Positions 25,792 to 32,707 of a stretch of DNA of 64,000 nucleotides are shown here, one piece after another (within the stretch, counting starts at the first letter, position 1; each line of letters begins with the position of its first letter). The notes under the pieces were generated by a model that saw nothing but the letters and a program-made list of their open reading frames with translations, was not told where the DNA came from and did not search any database. The stretch is from SB11 sp965222995 (GTDB lineage: Bacteria; Bacteroidota; Bacteroidia; UBA8524). The position numbers and the translations under genes are program-made. Location of the stretch: NCBI GenBank assembly GCA_965222995.1, contig OZ244977.1, positions 3,286,001 through 3,350,000 of the forward strand, read 5' to 3'.

Positions 25792-26265
25792 TTAAGCTTC
25801 CTTTTGTTCTGCTATTTTCTTCTTGTATGATAGGTTTGACTTAGATACGTCTACAACGCATTTTCTTCTCAAAAACCTTCTCCCCAACAATACGGGAAAC
25901 TCTAAGTTTGAGCGGTTGGCTAAAGAAAGTTCTATGTCGTACTTTTTGCCAAACATAAGCACTTTGGTTTGCACCACATACCTGTTTTCTTCTTGCCCGA
26001 ACGAGTTTTTTATAGTTTTTTCTTTATGGAACGGCAGGGTAAACTCTTTGCCTGAAAATCCCTCAAAAGACTCATCTAGAGGAGTAAACTTTACGTATTG
26101 TTTTCTATATTTTTTTACTAACTCTATTTCAGCGCAATGCAAAGCAGATGTATTTGCCCCCGTATCTACTTTTACGGGCACATTAGTAAAACCAAAATCA
26201 ATAAAGTCAATCTTGTCTTTCCAGCCTATTTTGTGTTTGGGCTTAGCCTTTTTTACGCTTTGCAT
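25792..26265 (-). CDS. RimB-like retropepsin-type protease (ATP-dependent zinc protease family)
   Basis: 157 residues of the family named putative ATP-dependent zinc protease (PF05618). The active-site motif is KVDTGANTSALH near residue 33, with the DTGA of retropepsin-like aspartic proteases. The conserved EFPVLLGRRFL near residue 125 closes the fold. Members near RimK ligases are called RimB and cut poly-glutamate tails; here no RimK gene is adjacent. It overlaps the dtd gene by one base, so the two are very likely cotranscribed. No signal peptide is visible. Confidence 0.85.
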   Translation of the reverse strand: MQSVKKAKPKHKIGWKDKIDFIDFGFTNVPVKVDTGANTSALHCAEIELVKKYRKQYVKFTPLDESFEGFSGKEFTLPFHKEKTIKNSFGQEENRYVVQTKVLMFGKKYDIELSLANRSNLEFPVLLGRRFLRRKCVVDVSKSNLSYKKKIAEQKEA

Positions 26266-26717
26266 TACTCTTTGTTTTTGGTATCAATAATAATAGTTAC
26301 AGGTCCGTCATTAGTTAAATTAATTTGCATATCAGCTCCAAATTTTCCTGTTTTAACCGGTTCTTCAAGCAGTTGGTTAAGCTGCCCTATCATCCTCTCA
26401 TATAAAGGTATAGCCGTTTCAGGTTTGGCTGCCCTAATATAAGAAGGTCTGTTTCCTTTTTTTGTATTGGCATGCAGTGTAAACTGGCTCACTAATAATA
26501 ACTCGCCTTCTATATCTATAAGGCTTTTATTCATTACACCAGCATCATCATTAAAAATTCTTAAGTTAGTAATTTTCTTTGCCAGCCACTCAATATCATC
26601 ATCGGTATCTGCTTCTTCTATGCCTAACAATACAAGCATACCGTGCCCAATTGCAGCATACTCTTTTTGTGAGATACTTAATATGGCTTGAGTCACCCGC
26701 TGTATTACTGCTTTCAT
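26265..26717 (-). CDS. dtd: D-aminoacyl-tRNA deacylase
   Basis: 150 residues from the ATG at 26717, giving the canonical MKAVIQRVTQA start. Removes D-amino acids wrongly attached to tRNA. The catalytic motif SQFTLHA near residue 78 and the GPVTIIIDT motif near 137 are both present; the usual NxGP cross-subunit motif reads NDGPVT. Length is typical. Its ATG follows the terminator of the exb cluster by a few bases, so it may be transcribed by read-through or from a promoter I cannot see. Confidence 0.95.
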   Translation of the reverse strand: MKAVIQRVTQAILSISQKEYAAIGHGMLVLLGIEEADTDDDIEWLAKKITNLRIFNDDAGVMNKSLIDIEGELLLVSQFTLHANTKKGNRPSYIRAAKPETAIPLYERMIGQLNQLLEEPVKTGKFGADMQINLTNDGPVTIIIDTKNKE

Positions 26718-26730
26718 CTTTACAAATAAC

Positions 26731-26764
26731 AAAAAAAGTCCATTACATTAACTGTAATGGACTT
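26731..26764 (-). terminator. Strong rho-independent terminator of the exbB-exbD cluster
   Basis: A perfect 12-bp stem, AAGTCCATTACA paired with TGTAATGGACTT around a five-base loop, followed on the minus strand by seven T residues. It lies between the last exbD stop and the dtd start. Confidence 0.88.
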
Positions 26765-26788
26765 CTATAATCTAAAAAAATTTAATTC

Positions 26789-27259
26789 TTAAAGTTTTGG
26801 ACCGGCACTACGTTTTTTTGAAGAGTAGTATAGTTTATATACTTGTTTCTTACGTAATTCCTGCTTCACATCAGTAATAGGGCCCATTTTTGCATTTATA
26901 TCAGCTTTAAGCGATATAGCAAACTTTTTGATGTCTTTAGGGTGTATTTGGGCTTTCTCAGTTTCTAAAAACTGAGGAATATCTGCTGCTGTAGACAGTT
27001 GGTCGTTTAATTGTATACGTGTAGCTGTTCCTAATCTGTCATCCATTGGAGGTCCCACATATATATAACTGGTTGCTGATTTACGCTCCAGCTTTTCAAT
27101 TTCAACCGCCTGGGGAGTATTGTTCTTTACTTTTAAAGTAACCTCACGCATAGTGGTTGTTACCATAAAAAAGAATAACAGCATAAATACAATATCAGGT
27201 AGCGAAGCAGTATTTATAGCTGTTGAACCTTGCGCTTTCTTTTTTCTAAACTTAGACAT
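26789..27259 (-). CDS. exbD: ExbD/TolR-family biopolymer transport protein (second copy)
   Basis: 156 residues. One N-terminal membrane segment (about 20-40) contains the Asp of this family in ASLPDIVFMLLFFFMVTT. The rest is periplasmic. ExbD/TolR proteins couple the proton motive force, through ExbB/TolQ channels, to outer-membrane transporters or envelope functions. It abuts the first exbD copy by one shared base. It ends in a short Lys/Arg-rich tail (YYSSKKRSAGPKL). Pairs of ExbD proteins are usual in Bacteroidota, where the two may form heterodimers. Confidence 0.9.
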   Translation of the reverse strand: MSKFRKKKAQGSTAINTASLPDIVFMLLFFFMVTTTMREVTLKVKNNTPQAVEIEKLERKSATSYIYVGPPMDDRLGTATRIQLNDQLSTAADIPQFLETEKAQIHPKDIKKFAISLKADINAKMGPITDVKQELRKKQVYKLYYSSKKRSAGPKL

Positions 27260-27804
27260 TATTCACCTCCTCCTATATCTTTTGGTTCTGCTTCAGAGAT
27301 TTTTTGCGGATAAATTGCTTTTACAATTGCCTGCTCGTCCTCATTTAATTTCTTATAGTTTAAACCGTATCTTTTTTGTGACTCGGCATCTCTTATTTCT
27401 CTGTACGCAATACGTAACTGGTCTTGAACCTGAACATATATATCATATTCTGTTCCCCTGTCATTCTGCAATGAAATCACTGCTATTTGAGGGTTGTCTG
27501 ACAGGTTACGGTCTTTCCCGTTATTGGTAATGAATTTTTTGGTGAAGTCTTTTAGTTGTGAAATATCCATCAACTCACCTTCTACCAATAATTGATTACC
27601 TGAATTAATACGTATCTCTAAAACGTTACGTTTATTAAAATCAGGCGGCTTTTGTGTAGGGTCAGGCATTGGTGGCAACGAAGCTCTCAACCCTGTATCT
27701 GTATCCATTGTGGTTGTTACCAAAAAGAATATCAGCAACAAGAAAGCTATATCAGCCATCGAGCCGGCATTTATTTCAGGTGTTGAACGTTTCTTTTGAG
27801 CCAT
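27259..27804 (-). CDS. exbD: ExbD/TolR-family biopolymer transport protein (first copy)
   Basis: 181 residues. The membrane segment contains the essential Asp in GSMADIAFLLLIFFLVTTTMD (about residue 18). Next comes a periplasmic part with TGLRASLPPMPDP, then a long polar C-terminal region (about 95-181) rich in charged residues. It is longer than the second copy. It is separated by four bases from the small membrane protein gene upstream, so the four genes form one operon ending at 26731-26764. Confidence 0.92.
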   Translation of the reverse strand: MAQKKRSTPEINAGSMADIAFLLLIFFLVTTTMDTDTGLRASLPPMPDPTQKPPDFNKRNVLEIRINSGNQLLVEGELMDISQLKDFTKKFITNNGKDRNLSDNPQIAVISLQNDRGTEYDIYVQVQDQLRIAYREIRDAESQKRYGLNYKKLNEDEQAIVKAIYPQKISEAEPKDIGGGE

Positions 27805-27808
27805 TTAA

Positions 27809-28240
27809 TTAAAGTTGTTTTATTAAGCTGCTAATACTACTGTATATGTATGATAATACGCCTAAAACAATCAATATAAACACGGTATTTATAACACCGC
27901 CGATAAGTTTTGATTTTGAAGCTGTATCAATTCCCATTGCTTCTGTAGCTCTTGTTACCTCATCCCCGGCTATAGCATAGCCGATACCAAAAATAACCAA
28001 AAGTACTCCTGCGCCTATAAGCGATTTAACAAACCCTTTAGGATTAGCCAGAATAGCCAACACAGGTGAAGCCAAAAATGTAGATAGTATTATAAGAACT
28101 AATAAACCAATAGTAAAGTTCAATAAAATTGATGTCCCTAGTTCTACATTTTCAGAAATAAATATTTGCGAAAACCCTATTATGGCAACTATTAGCACAA
28201 TTGCATAAAACACAAGGGTTAATATTCTTTTTATAGACAT
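27809..28240 (-). CDS. Four-TM membrane protein of the exb cluster (unknown function)
   Basis: 143 residues with about four hydrophobic segments (10-30, 43-63, 78-100, 112-135). It lies between exbB and exbD with gaps of four and about 30 bases and is clearly part of that operon. Bacteroidota clusters of this type often carry an extra small membrane protein here, so it may be an accessory subunit of the proton channel. No catalytic motif is visible. Confidence 0.75.
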   Translation of the reverse strand: MSIKRILTLVFYAIVLIVAIIGFSQIFISENVELGTSILLNFTIGLLVLIILSTFLASPVLAILANPKGFVKSLIGAGVLLVIFGIGYAIAGDEVTRATEAMGIDTASKSKLIGGVINTVFILIVLGVLSYIYSSISSLIKQL

Positions 28241-28271
28241 ATATTATTCTATTTAAAGAGTTAAAATTTTA

Positions 28272-29129
28272 TTATTTATTCTTTTTTACCATCATGTCTA
28301 TCAAAGTGATAGAAGCATCTTCCATAGTATTTACCATAGAATCTACTTTAGTTACAATGGCGTTGTAGAATATTTGAAGTATGATAGCTACGATAAGACC
28401 CGCAACCGTTGTTAAAAGTGCTATTTTAATACCACCCGCTACAACCGCCGGAGAAATATCACCCGCAGAAGCAATATCGTCGAAAGCTTGAATCATACCT
28501 ACAACCGTACCCAAGAAACCAAGCATTGGAGCCAGGGCGATAAATAAGCTTAACCAAACCAATCCTTTTTCCATCTGACCCATTTGTACTGAACCATAAG
28601 AAACTACTGATTTTTCAACCACTTCAATACCTTCATCAGCACGGTCTAAACCTTGGTAGAAGATAGAAGCTATAGGTCCGCGAGTATTACGGCAAACCTC
28701 TTTTGCAGCATCAACACCGCCTGTATTTAAGGCATCTTCAACACTGGTTAAGAATTTGTTGGTGTTTGTGGTAGAGAACATTAAAGTAATAATTCTCTCA
28801 ATAGCGATAGCTAAACCAAGAATTAAACATATCAATACGGGGGTCATCCATTTTACATCACCCTCAATAAATTTTTGCTTAATTACTTGAAGCCCTGATG
28901 CTTCTTCTCCATCTTCTTTTGCAGGTGCTTTTTCTTCTGAGCCTTCTTCGGCATCACCTTCTTCTTTTTCAGCAGGGGCAGCAGTAGCAGCCGCATTAGA
29001 GTCTGTAGTTCCTTCAGTTGCTGCAGCGGCAGCTGTGTCTTCATTCCCTTCAGCAGGTTGTGCAATTACCATTGTAGCTTGTGAAAGCATCATTCCAAAA
29101 GCCAGTAATAACGCGAATAGTTTTTTCAT
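28272..29129 (-). CDS. exbB: MotA/TolQ/ExbB proton channel protein with N-terminal extension
   Basis: 285 residues. A signal-peptide-like segment (1-23) is followed by an Ala/Glu-rich acidic stretch (25-80) not found in E. coli ExbB. The channel part has three membrane segments (about 96-116, 190-212, 233-255). The TolQ/ExbB signature ALAPMLGFLGTVVGMIQAF (about 192-210) with its pore Thr is intact. It forms the inner-membrane ion channel for the two ExbD proteins downstream. In Bacteroidota such units energise outer-membrane processes, but which one is not shown here. Confidence 0.92.
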   Translation of the reverse strand: MKKLFALLLAFGMMLSQATMVIAQPAEGNEDTAAAAATEGTTDSNAAATAAPAEKEEGDAEEGSEEKAPAKEDGEEASGLQVIKQKFIEGDVKWMTPVLICLILGLAIAIERIITLMFSTTNTNKFLTSVEDALNTGGVDAAKEVCRNTRGPIASIFYQGLDRADEGIEVVEKSVVSYGSVQMGQMEKGLVWLSLFIALAPMLGFLGTVVGMIQAFDDIASAGDISPAVVAGGIKIALLTTVAGLIVAIILQIFYNAIVTKVDSMVNTMEDASITLIDMMVKKNK

Positions 29130-29164
29130 ACAAACGAGTAAGTTTAGTTTTATTGTAGTTGTGG

Positions 29165-29172
29165 CAAAAATA
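29165..29172 (-). promoter_or_regulatory. -7 promoter box for the exbB operon
   Basis: TATTTTTG on the minus strand matches TAnnTTTG and lies 35 bases before the exbB ATG at 29129. Confidence 0.45.
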
Positions 29173-29277
29173 GAAAAATTTACTATACCGCATATTAAAT
29201 CATAGTTTTATTTTGGTTTTAGTGCATTCTTCTTTTAAAGCCTTCGGTTTTTAACTTCTTTTGTTTTGTAAACGCGT

Positions 29278-30648
29278 ATGGCTAAAATACAAAAGTCATT
29301 TTTTTGTCAGAATTGTGGCGCACAGACTGCCAAATGGATTGGGAAATGCCCTAGTTGCGGGGAATGGAACACCTATGTAGAAGAGATTATCCAAAAAGAT
29401 AAGCCTGCCTATAAAAAGTCTTACAAAGAAACTTCGCACAGTAAAAAATCGGTTTCCGTGCCTATACAAAATGTTGAGGCGCTTAGCGGGCATCGCATCC
29501 CAACGCCTGATAACGAGTTAAACCGGGTATTGGGCAGCGGTATAATGCCGGGTAGCTTAATATTGTTGGGCGGTGAACCGGGTATTGGTAAAAGTACCTT
29601 GTTATTACAAATGGCACTGAAAGCCAACTTTAAAGTACTATATATAAGCGGTGAAGAAAGTGCTGTGCAAATAAAAAACCGAGCAGACCGTATTAGTATA
29701 GCCAATGAAAACTGTTTTGTATTTACTGAAACTTCGCTTGACGATATTTTTACTACCATAAAAGAAGTACAGCCCGATGTTGTGGTGGCTGACTCTATAC
29801 AAACGCTACATTCGTCATTAGTAGATAGCACCCCGGGGAGCATTAGCCAAATAAAAGAATGCTCGGGCGAGTTATTACGCTTCGCCAAAGAAACGCATAC
29901 CCCTGTTTTTCTTATCGGACATATAACTAAAGATGGTAGCATAGCAGGCCCTAAGATATTAGAGCATATGGTAGATACTGTATTGCAGTTTGAGGGCGAC
30001 CGCCACAATACCTATCGTTTGCTGCGTACCACAAAAAACCGTTTTGGCTCAACCTCAGAATTGGGCATTTATGAAATGATACAAAGCGGTTTGCGCGAAG
30101 TGAGCAACCCCAGTGAAATTCTTATCACCCAAAAAGAAGACCACCTAAGCGGTATAGCTATTTGTGCTTCGCTAGAGGGGGCAAGACCACTGCTTATAGA
30201 AACCCAAGCCTTAGTAAGCAGTGCCGTATACGGTACACCCCAACGAAATAGTAACGGGTTTGATTTGCGAAGGCTAAATATGTTGCTAGCGGTTTTAGAA
30301 AAACGCTGTGGTTTTAAACTGGGCATGCAGGATGTATTTATAAATATAGCAGGCGGTCTAAAAATTGAAGACCCGGGCACTGACTTAGCCATAGTTTCTG
30401 CCATACTTTCTTCTTATGAAGACGTTAGTATATCGCCCAAAACTGCATTTGCTGCCGAAGTAGGTTTAAGCGGAGAAATACGCTCGGTAACCCGCATAGA
30501 GCAACGTATTATGGAAGCTGAAAAACTGGGCTTTGATACTATATTTATATCTAAGTACAATCAAAAAGGCTTAGAGTTAATTAAACCTAAAATAAAAATA
30601 GAGGCAGTAGGCAAAATAGAAGAAGTTTTTGAACTGCTGTTTGGATAA
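29278..30648 (+). CDS. radA: DNA repair protein RadA/Sms
   Basis: 456 residues. RadA is a RecA-like helicase that processes branched recombination intermediates. In order: zinc finger C10-x2-C13 and C24-x2-C27 (FFCQNCG ... CPSCGEW), the RecA-like domain with Walker A GGEPGIGKST near residue 98, the RadA-specific KNRFG motif near residue 253, and a Lon-protease-like C-terminal domain (from about 270) ending IEEVFELLFG. All canonical elements are present and the length is normal. The VOC gene follows after five bases. Confidence 0.97.
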   Translation: MAKIQKSFFCQNCGAQTAKWIGKCPSCGEWNTYVEEIIQKDKPAYKKSYKETSHSKKSVSVPIQNVEALSGHRIPTPDNELNRVLGSGIMPGSLILLGGEPGIGKSTLLLQMALKANFKVLYISGEESAVQIKNRADRISIANENCFVFTETSLDDIFTTIKEVQPDVVVADSIQTLHSSLVDSTPGSISQIKECSGELLRFAKETHTPVFLIGHITKDGSIAGPKILEHMVDTVLQFEGDRHNTYRLLRTTKNRFGSTSELGIYEMIQSGLREVSNPSEILITQKEDHLSGIAICASLEGARPLLIETQALVSSAVYGTPQRNSNGFDLRRLNMLLAVLEKRCGFKLGMQDVFINIAGGLKIEDPGTDLAIVSAILSSYEDVSISPKTAFAAEVGLSGEIRSVTRIEQRIMEAEKLGFDTIFISKYNQKGLELIKPKIKIEAVGKIEEVFELLFG

Positions 30649-30653
30649 AACTT

Positions 30654-31082
30654 ATGGAACAACGATTAACAATTGTAGGGCTGGGTGTTGATGATTTAAC
30701 AACTTCAAACACCTTTTATGAAGAAACTTTTGGGTGGAAAAAACTATCCAGTAGCAACGAGAGTATCAGCTTTTTTCAGCTTAACGGGATATTGTTATCA
30801 CTATACCCCAGAGAAAAACTGGCTGAGGATGCCCAAGTGAACCATGAAGGCAGTGGTTTTAAAGCCTTCTCTTTAGCTTATAACACCAGAACCAAGGAAG
30901 AGGTGGATGAAGTAATAAATACTTTAAAAGCAAAAGGTGTTAAAGTGGTAAAAGCTCCCGAAAAAGTGTTTTGGGGTGGTTACAGCGGCTATATTGCCGA
31001 CCCTGACGATAACCTATGGGAAATTGCTTACAACCCCTATTTACCTTTAGACGAGAAAGGAAATGCTGTTGAAACACCTTAA
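30654..31082 (+). CDS. VOC-family (glyoxalase/bleomycin resistance-like) protein
   Basis: 142 residues with the paired beta-alpha-beta-beta-beta modules of the vicinal oxygen chelate fold. LTIVGLGVDDLTTSNTFYE begins module one and FSLAYNTRTKEEVDEVINTL begins module two. It ends with YIADPDDNLWEIAYNP, the DPDGN-like turn followed by the usual metal-site Glu. The first-position metal His is replaced (IVGLGV rather than HIxLxV), so a metal-dependent activity is uncertain. It overlaps the acylphosphatase gene by 20 bases. Substrate unknown. Confidence 0.85.
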   Translation: MEQRLTIVGLGVDDLTTSNTFYEETFGWKKLSSSNESISFFQLNGILLSLYPREKLAEDAQVNHEGSGFKAFSLAYNTRTKEEVDEVINTLKAKGVKVVKAPEKVFWGGYSGYIADPDDNLWEIAYNPYLPLDEKGNAVETP

Positions 31083-31335
31083 CATTACTATATCAGGAAG
31101 AGTGCAAGGCGTTTGGTTTAGAAAATATACCGAAAGTAAAGCCAATGAGTTAGGCATAAAAGGGTTTGTGCGCAATGAAGCTAACGGTAATGTATATGTT
31201 GAAGCAGAAGCCGAGCAAGCAGTATTAGATAAATTTATTGCTTGGTGCTATGTAGGCTCTCCCTTATCCTCTGTAAAAGAAGTGAAATGGGAAGAGGGTG
31301 AGATAAGAGGTTTTAAGGCATTTAGTATTAAATAA
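31063..31335 (+). CDS. acyP: Acylphosphatase
   Basis: A 90-residue enzyme that hydrolyses acyl phosphates. The signature SGRVQGVWFRKYTESKANELG (residues 11-31) supplies the catalytic Arg (in WFRKY), and GFVRNEANGNVYVEAEAE supplies the catalytic Asn (N-x-x-x-G-x-V pattern). Both key residues are present and the size is typical. The ATG at 31063 overlaps the end of the VOC gene. Confidence 0.93.
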   Translation: MLLKHLNITISGRVQGVWFRKYTESKANELGIKGFVRNEANGNVYVEAEAEQAVLDKFIAWCYVGSPLSSVKEVKWEEGEIRGFKAFSIK

Positions 31336-31347
31336 TCTTTTACACTC

Positions 31348-31869
31348 CTATTTCAAGTAAATCGGCAAATATCTGAGATAGTAATTCTTGTCTTTACCAT
31401 TTTGAGTTTCAAATAGCTCATGACTGATGTATTTATCTTTTATAAATATTGGTTGATATATCTCGAATCTTGTCGACTCATCATAACTTTCACTATCGAA
31501 GTACATTATTATCATAACGCAATCGTTTTCATTTGTGATTTTGCATGATGTATTTGAATCATCAAAAACATATTCTCTAACAACTACTTTCCTTTTTTCG
31601 TAACCGATTTGTGTCCTAAAGTTAGAGTTATCATCAACTAACTCCCGGTTCCCATAATGCTCTATCATCCTTCCCTTTTCATCGTACATTCTGTAAGTAA
31701 ATCCATTAAAAGTTACTTTCACTTGTCCATTCGGATACTTTTTTTTGACTACTTCTTTACGCTTTTCATTTTGTGAGGAGCAGCCAATACTTAATACTAC
31801 AATCAAAAGAATTATAAGCTTCGTTTCAAAAGCTTTTTCCTTACTTAGAATAAGTGTTGCCATTCTCAT
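31348..31869 (-). CDS. Small lipoprotein of unknown function
   Basis: 173 residues. After a 14-residue polar N-terminus comes a hydrophobic segment ending LIVVLSIGCSSQ, a good lipobox. Two ATG codons, at 31869 and 31863, are both possible. The mature part contains VVKKKYPNGQVKVTFNGFTYRMYDEKGRMIEHYGN, which resembles one YwqK/MORN-like repeat. The rest is unrecognised. It lies 12 bases downstream of the methyltransferase gene, so the two may be cotranscribed. Confidence 0.6.
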   Translation of the reverse strand: MRMATLILSKEKAFETKLIILLIVVLSIGCSSQNEKRKEVVKKKYPNGQVKVTFNGFTYRMYDEKGRMIEHYGNRELVDDNSNFRTQIGYEKRKVVVREYVFDDSNTSCKITNENDCVMIIMYFDSESYDESTRFEIYQPIFIKDKYISHELFETQNGKDKNYYLRYLPIYLK

Positions 31870-31881
31870 CTCTTAGCTTTT

Positions 31882-32589
31882 TTAATCACTTTCTATATTC
31901 TCAACTAAAACCATTATAGAATAACCCCCAATGGTTTTGGTGCAAAAGCGAGGCGCAACGGCAAAAAGCATTTTCCTAAACACGTTTACTATACCCTGTT
32001 TAAAAGATTTATGTTTAAAAGAAGGTGGGGTATATTTCTTATCCAATACTTTATATCCGTAGTCTTGTAAAACACTTAGAATAAAGTCTTCGGTAAAGTT
32101 ATGAATATGCCCTATTCTGCTTTTGGTTTCCAGCAACATCCCTTCCCTAAACAAACTCCACATACACATGTCTAAAGGGATATGGAAAACGGTATGCTTT
32201 CCCATTCCTTTTATCTTTTCTAAAAATTCAAAGTAGTTTTCCAAATGCTCAATCACATCCATTACCAAAACCAACTCGTAGCTGTGTTTGTTGGGGTCTT
32301 GGGTAATATCCTTTAACTCAACTTTTAGGTTTTTGTTTTCTTTTTTCTTAGCAATTTCAATAGCCTGTGGCGATATGTCATAACCCCAAAACTTAGTGCG
32401 GTTGGGCATTTTTTTAGAAAGTTGTACCAGTATTTCAGCACTGCCACAACCAATTTCGGCAATTGTAGCAGGCAATATTTTTTGGCGCTTTAGTAAATCT
32501 AAAATGTTCTCAGCTTTTAGCGGAGCATCCTCCTCATGCCAAGTAGGATTATTCTCTAAATAAGTACTGTCGGTATATATCGAACTCAT
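31882..32589 (-). CDS. Class I SAM-dependent methyltransferase
   Basis: 235 residues. The SAM-binding motif I is AEIGCGSAEILVQLSKKM (about residues 44-61). Motif II contains FWGYDISPQAIEIAKKK with the acidic residue that holds ribose. Post-motif VLVMDVIEHLENYFEFL matches the UbiG/methyltransf_11 group. The tail (PPSFKHKSFKQG, AVAPRFCTKTIGGYSIMVLVE) is of the kind seen in lipid- or glycan-related methyltransferases, but the substrate is unknown. It is divergent from the M1 peptidase gene. Confidence 0.85.
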   Translation of the reverse strand: MSSIYTDSTYLENNPTWHEEDAPLKAENILDLLKRQKILPATIAEIGCGSAEILVQLSKKMPNRTKFWGYDISPQAIEIAKKKENKNLKVELKDITQDPNKHSYELVLVMDVIEHLENYFEFLEKIKGMGKHTVFHIPLDMCMWSLFREGMLLETKSRIGHIHNFTEDFILSVLQDYGYKVLDKKYTPPSFKHKSFKQGIVNVFRKMLFAVAPRFCTKTIGGYSIMVLVENIESD

Positions 32590-32599
32590 TTCTCAAAAT

Positions 32600-32607
32600 C
32601 AAACATA
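32600..32607 (-). promoter_or_regulatory. -7 promoter box for the methyltransferase gene
   Basis: TATGTTTG on the minus strand matches TAnnTTTG and ends 10 bases before the ATG at 32589. Confidence 0.4.
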
Positions 32608-32655
32608 CGCGATTCAATACTTTTCTTAGCAAACTTGTAGCAACAAATAAAAAAC

Positions 32656-32685
32656 TTTACCCTCTTTCAAGAATTGCTATTTTTG
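32656..32685 (+). promoter_or_regulatory. Promoter of the M1 peptidase gene
   Basis: TTTA (32656-32659) followed after 18 bases by TATTTTTG (32678-32685) resembles the TTTG-N19-TAnnTTTG promoter of Bacteroidota. It ends 22 bases before the ATG at 32708. Confidence 0.55.
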
Positions 32686-32707
32686 CTCTCCTTCAAAATT
32701 CAGAGAA

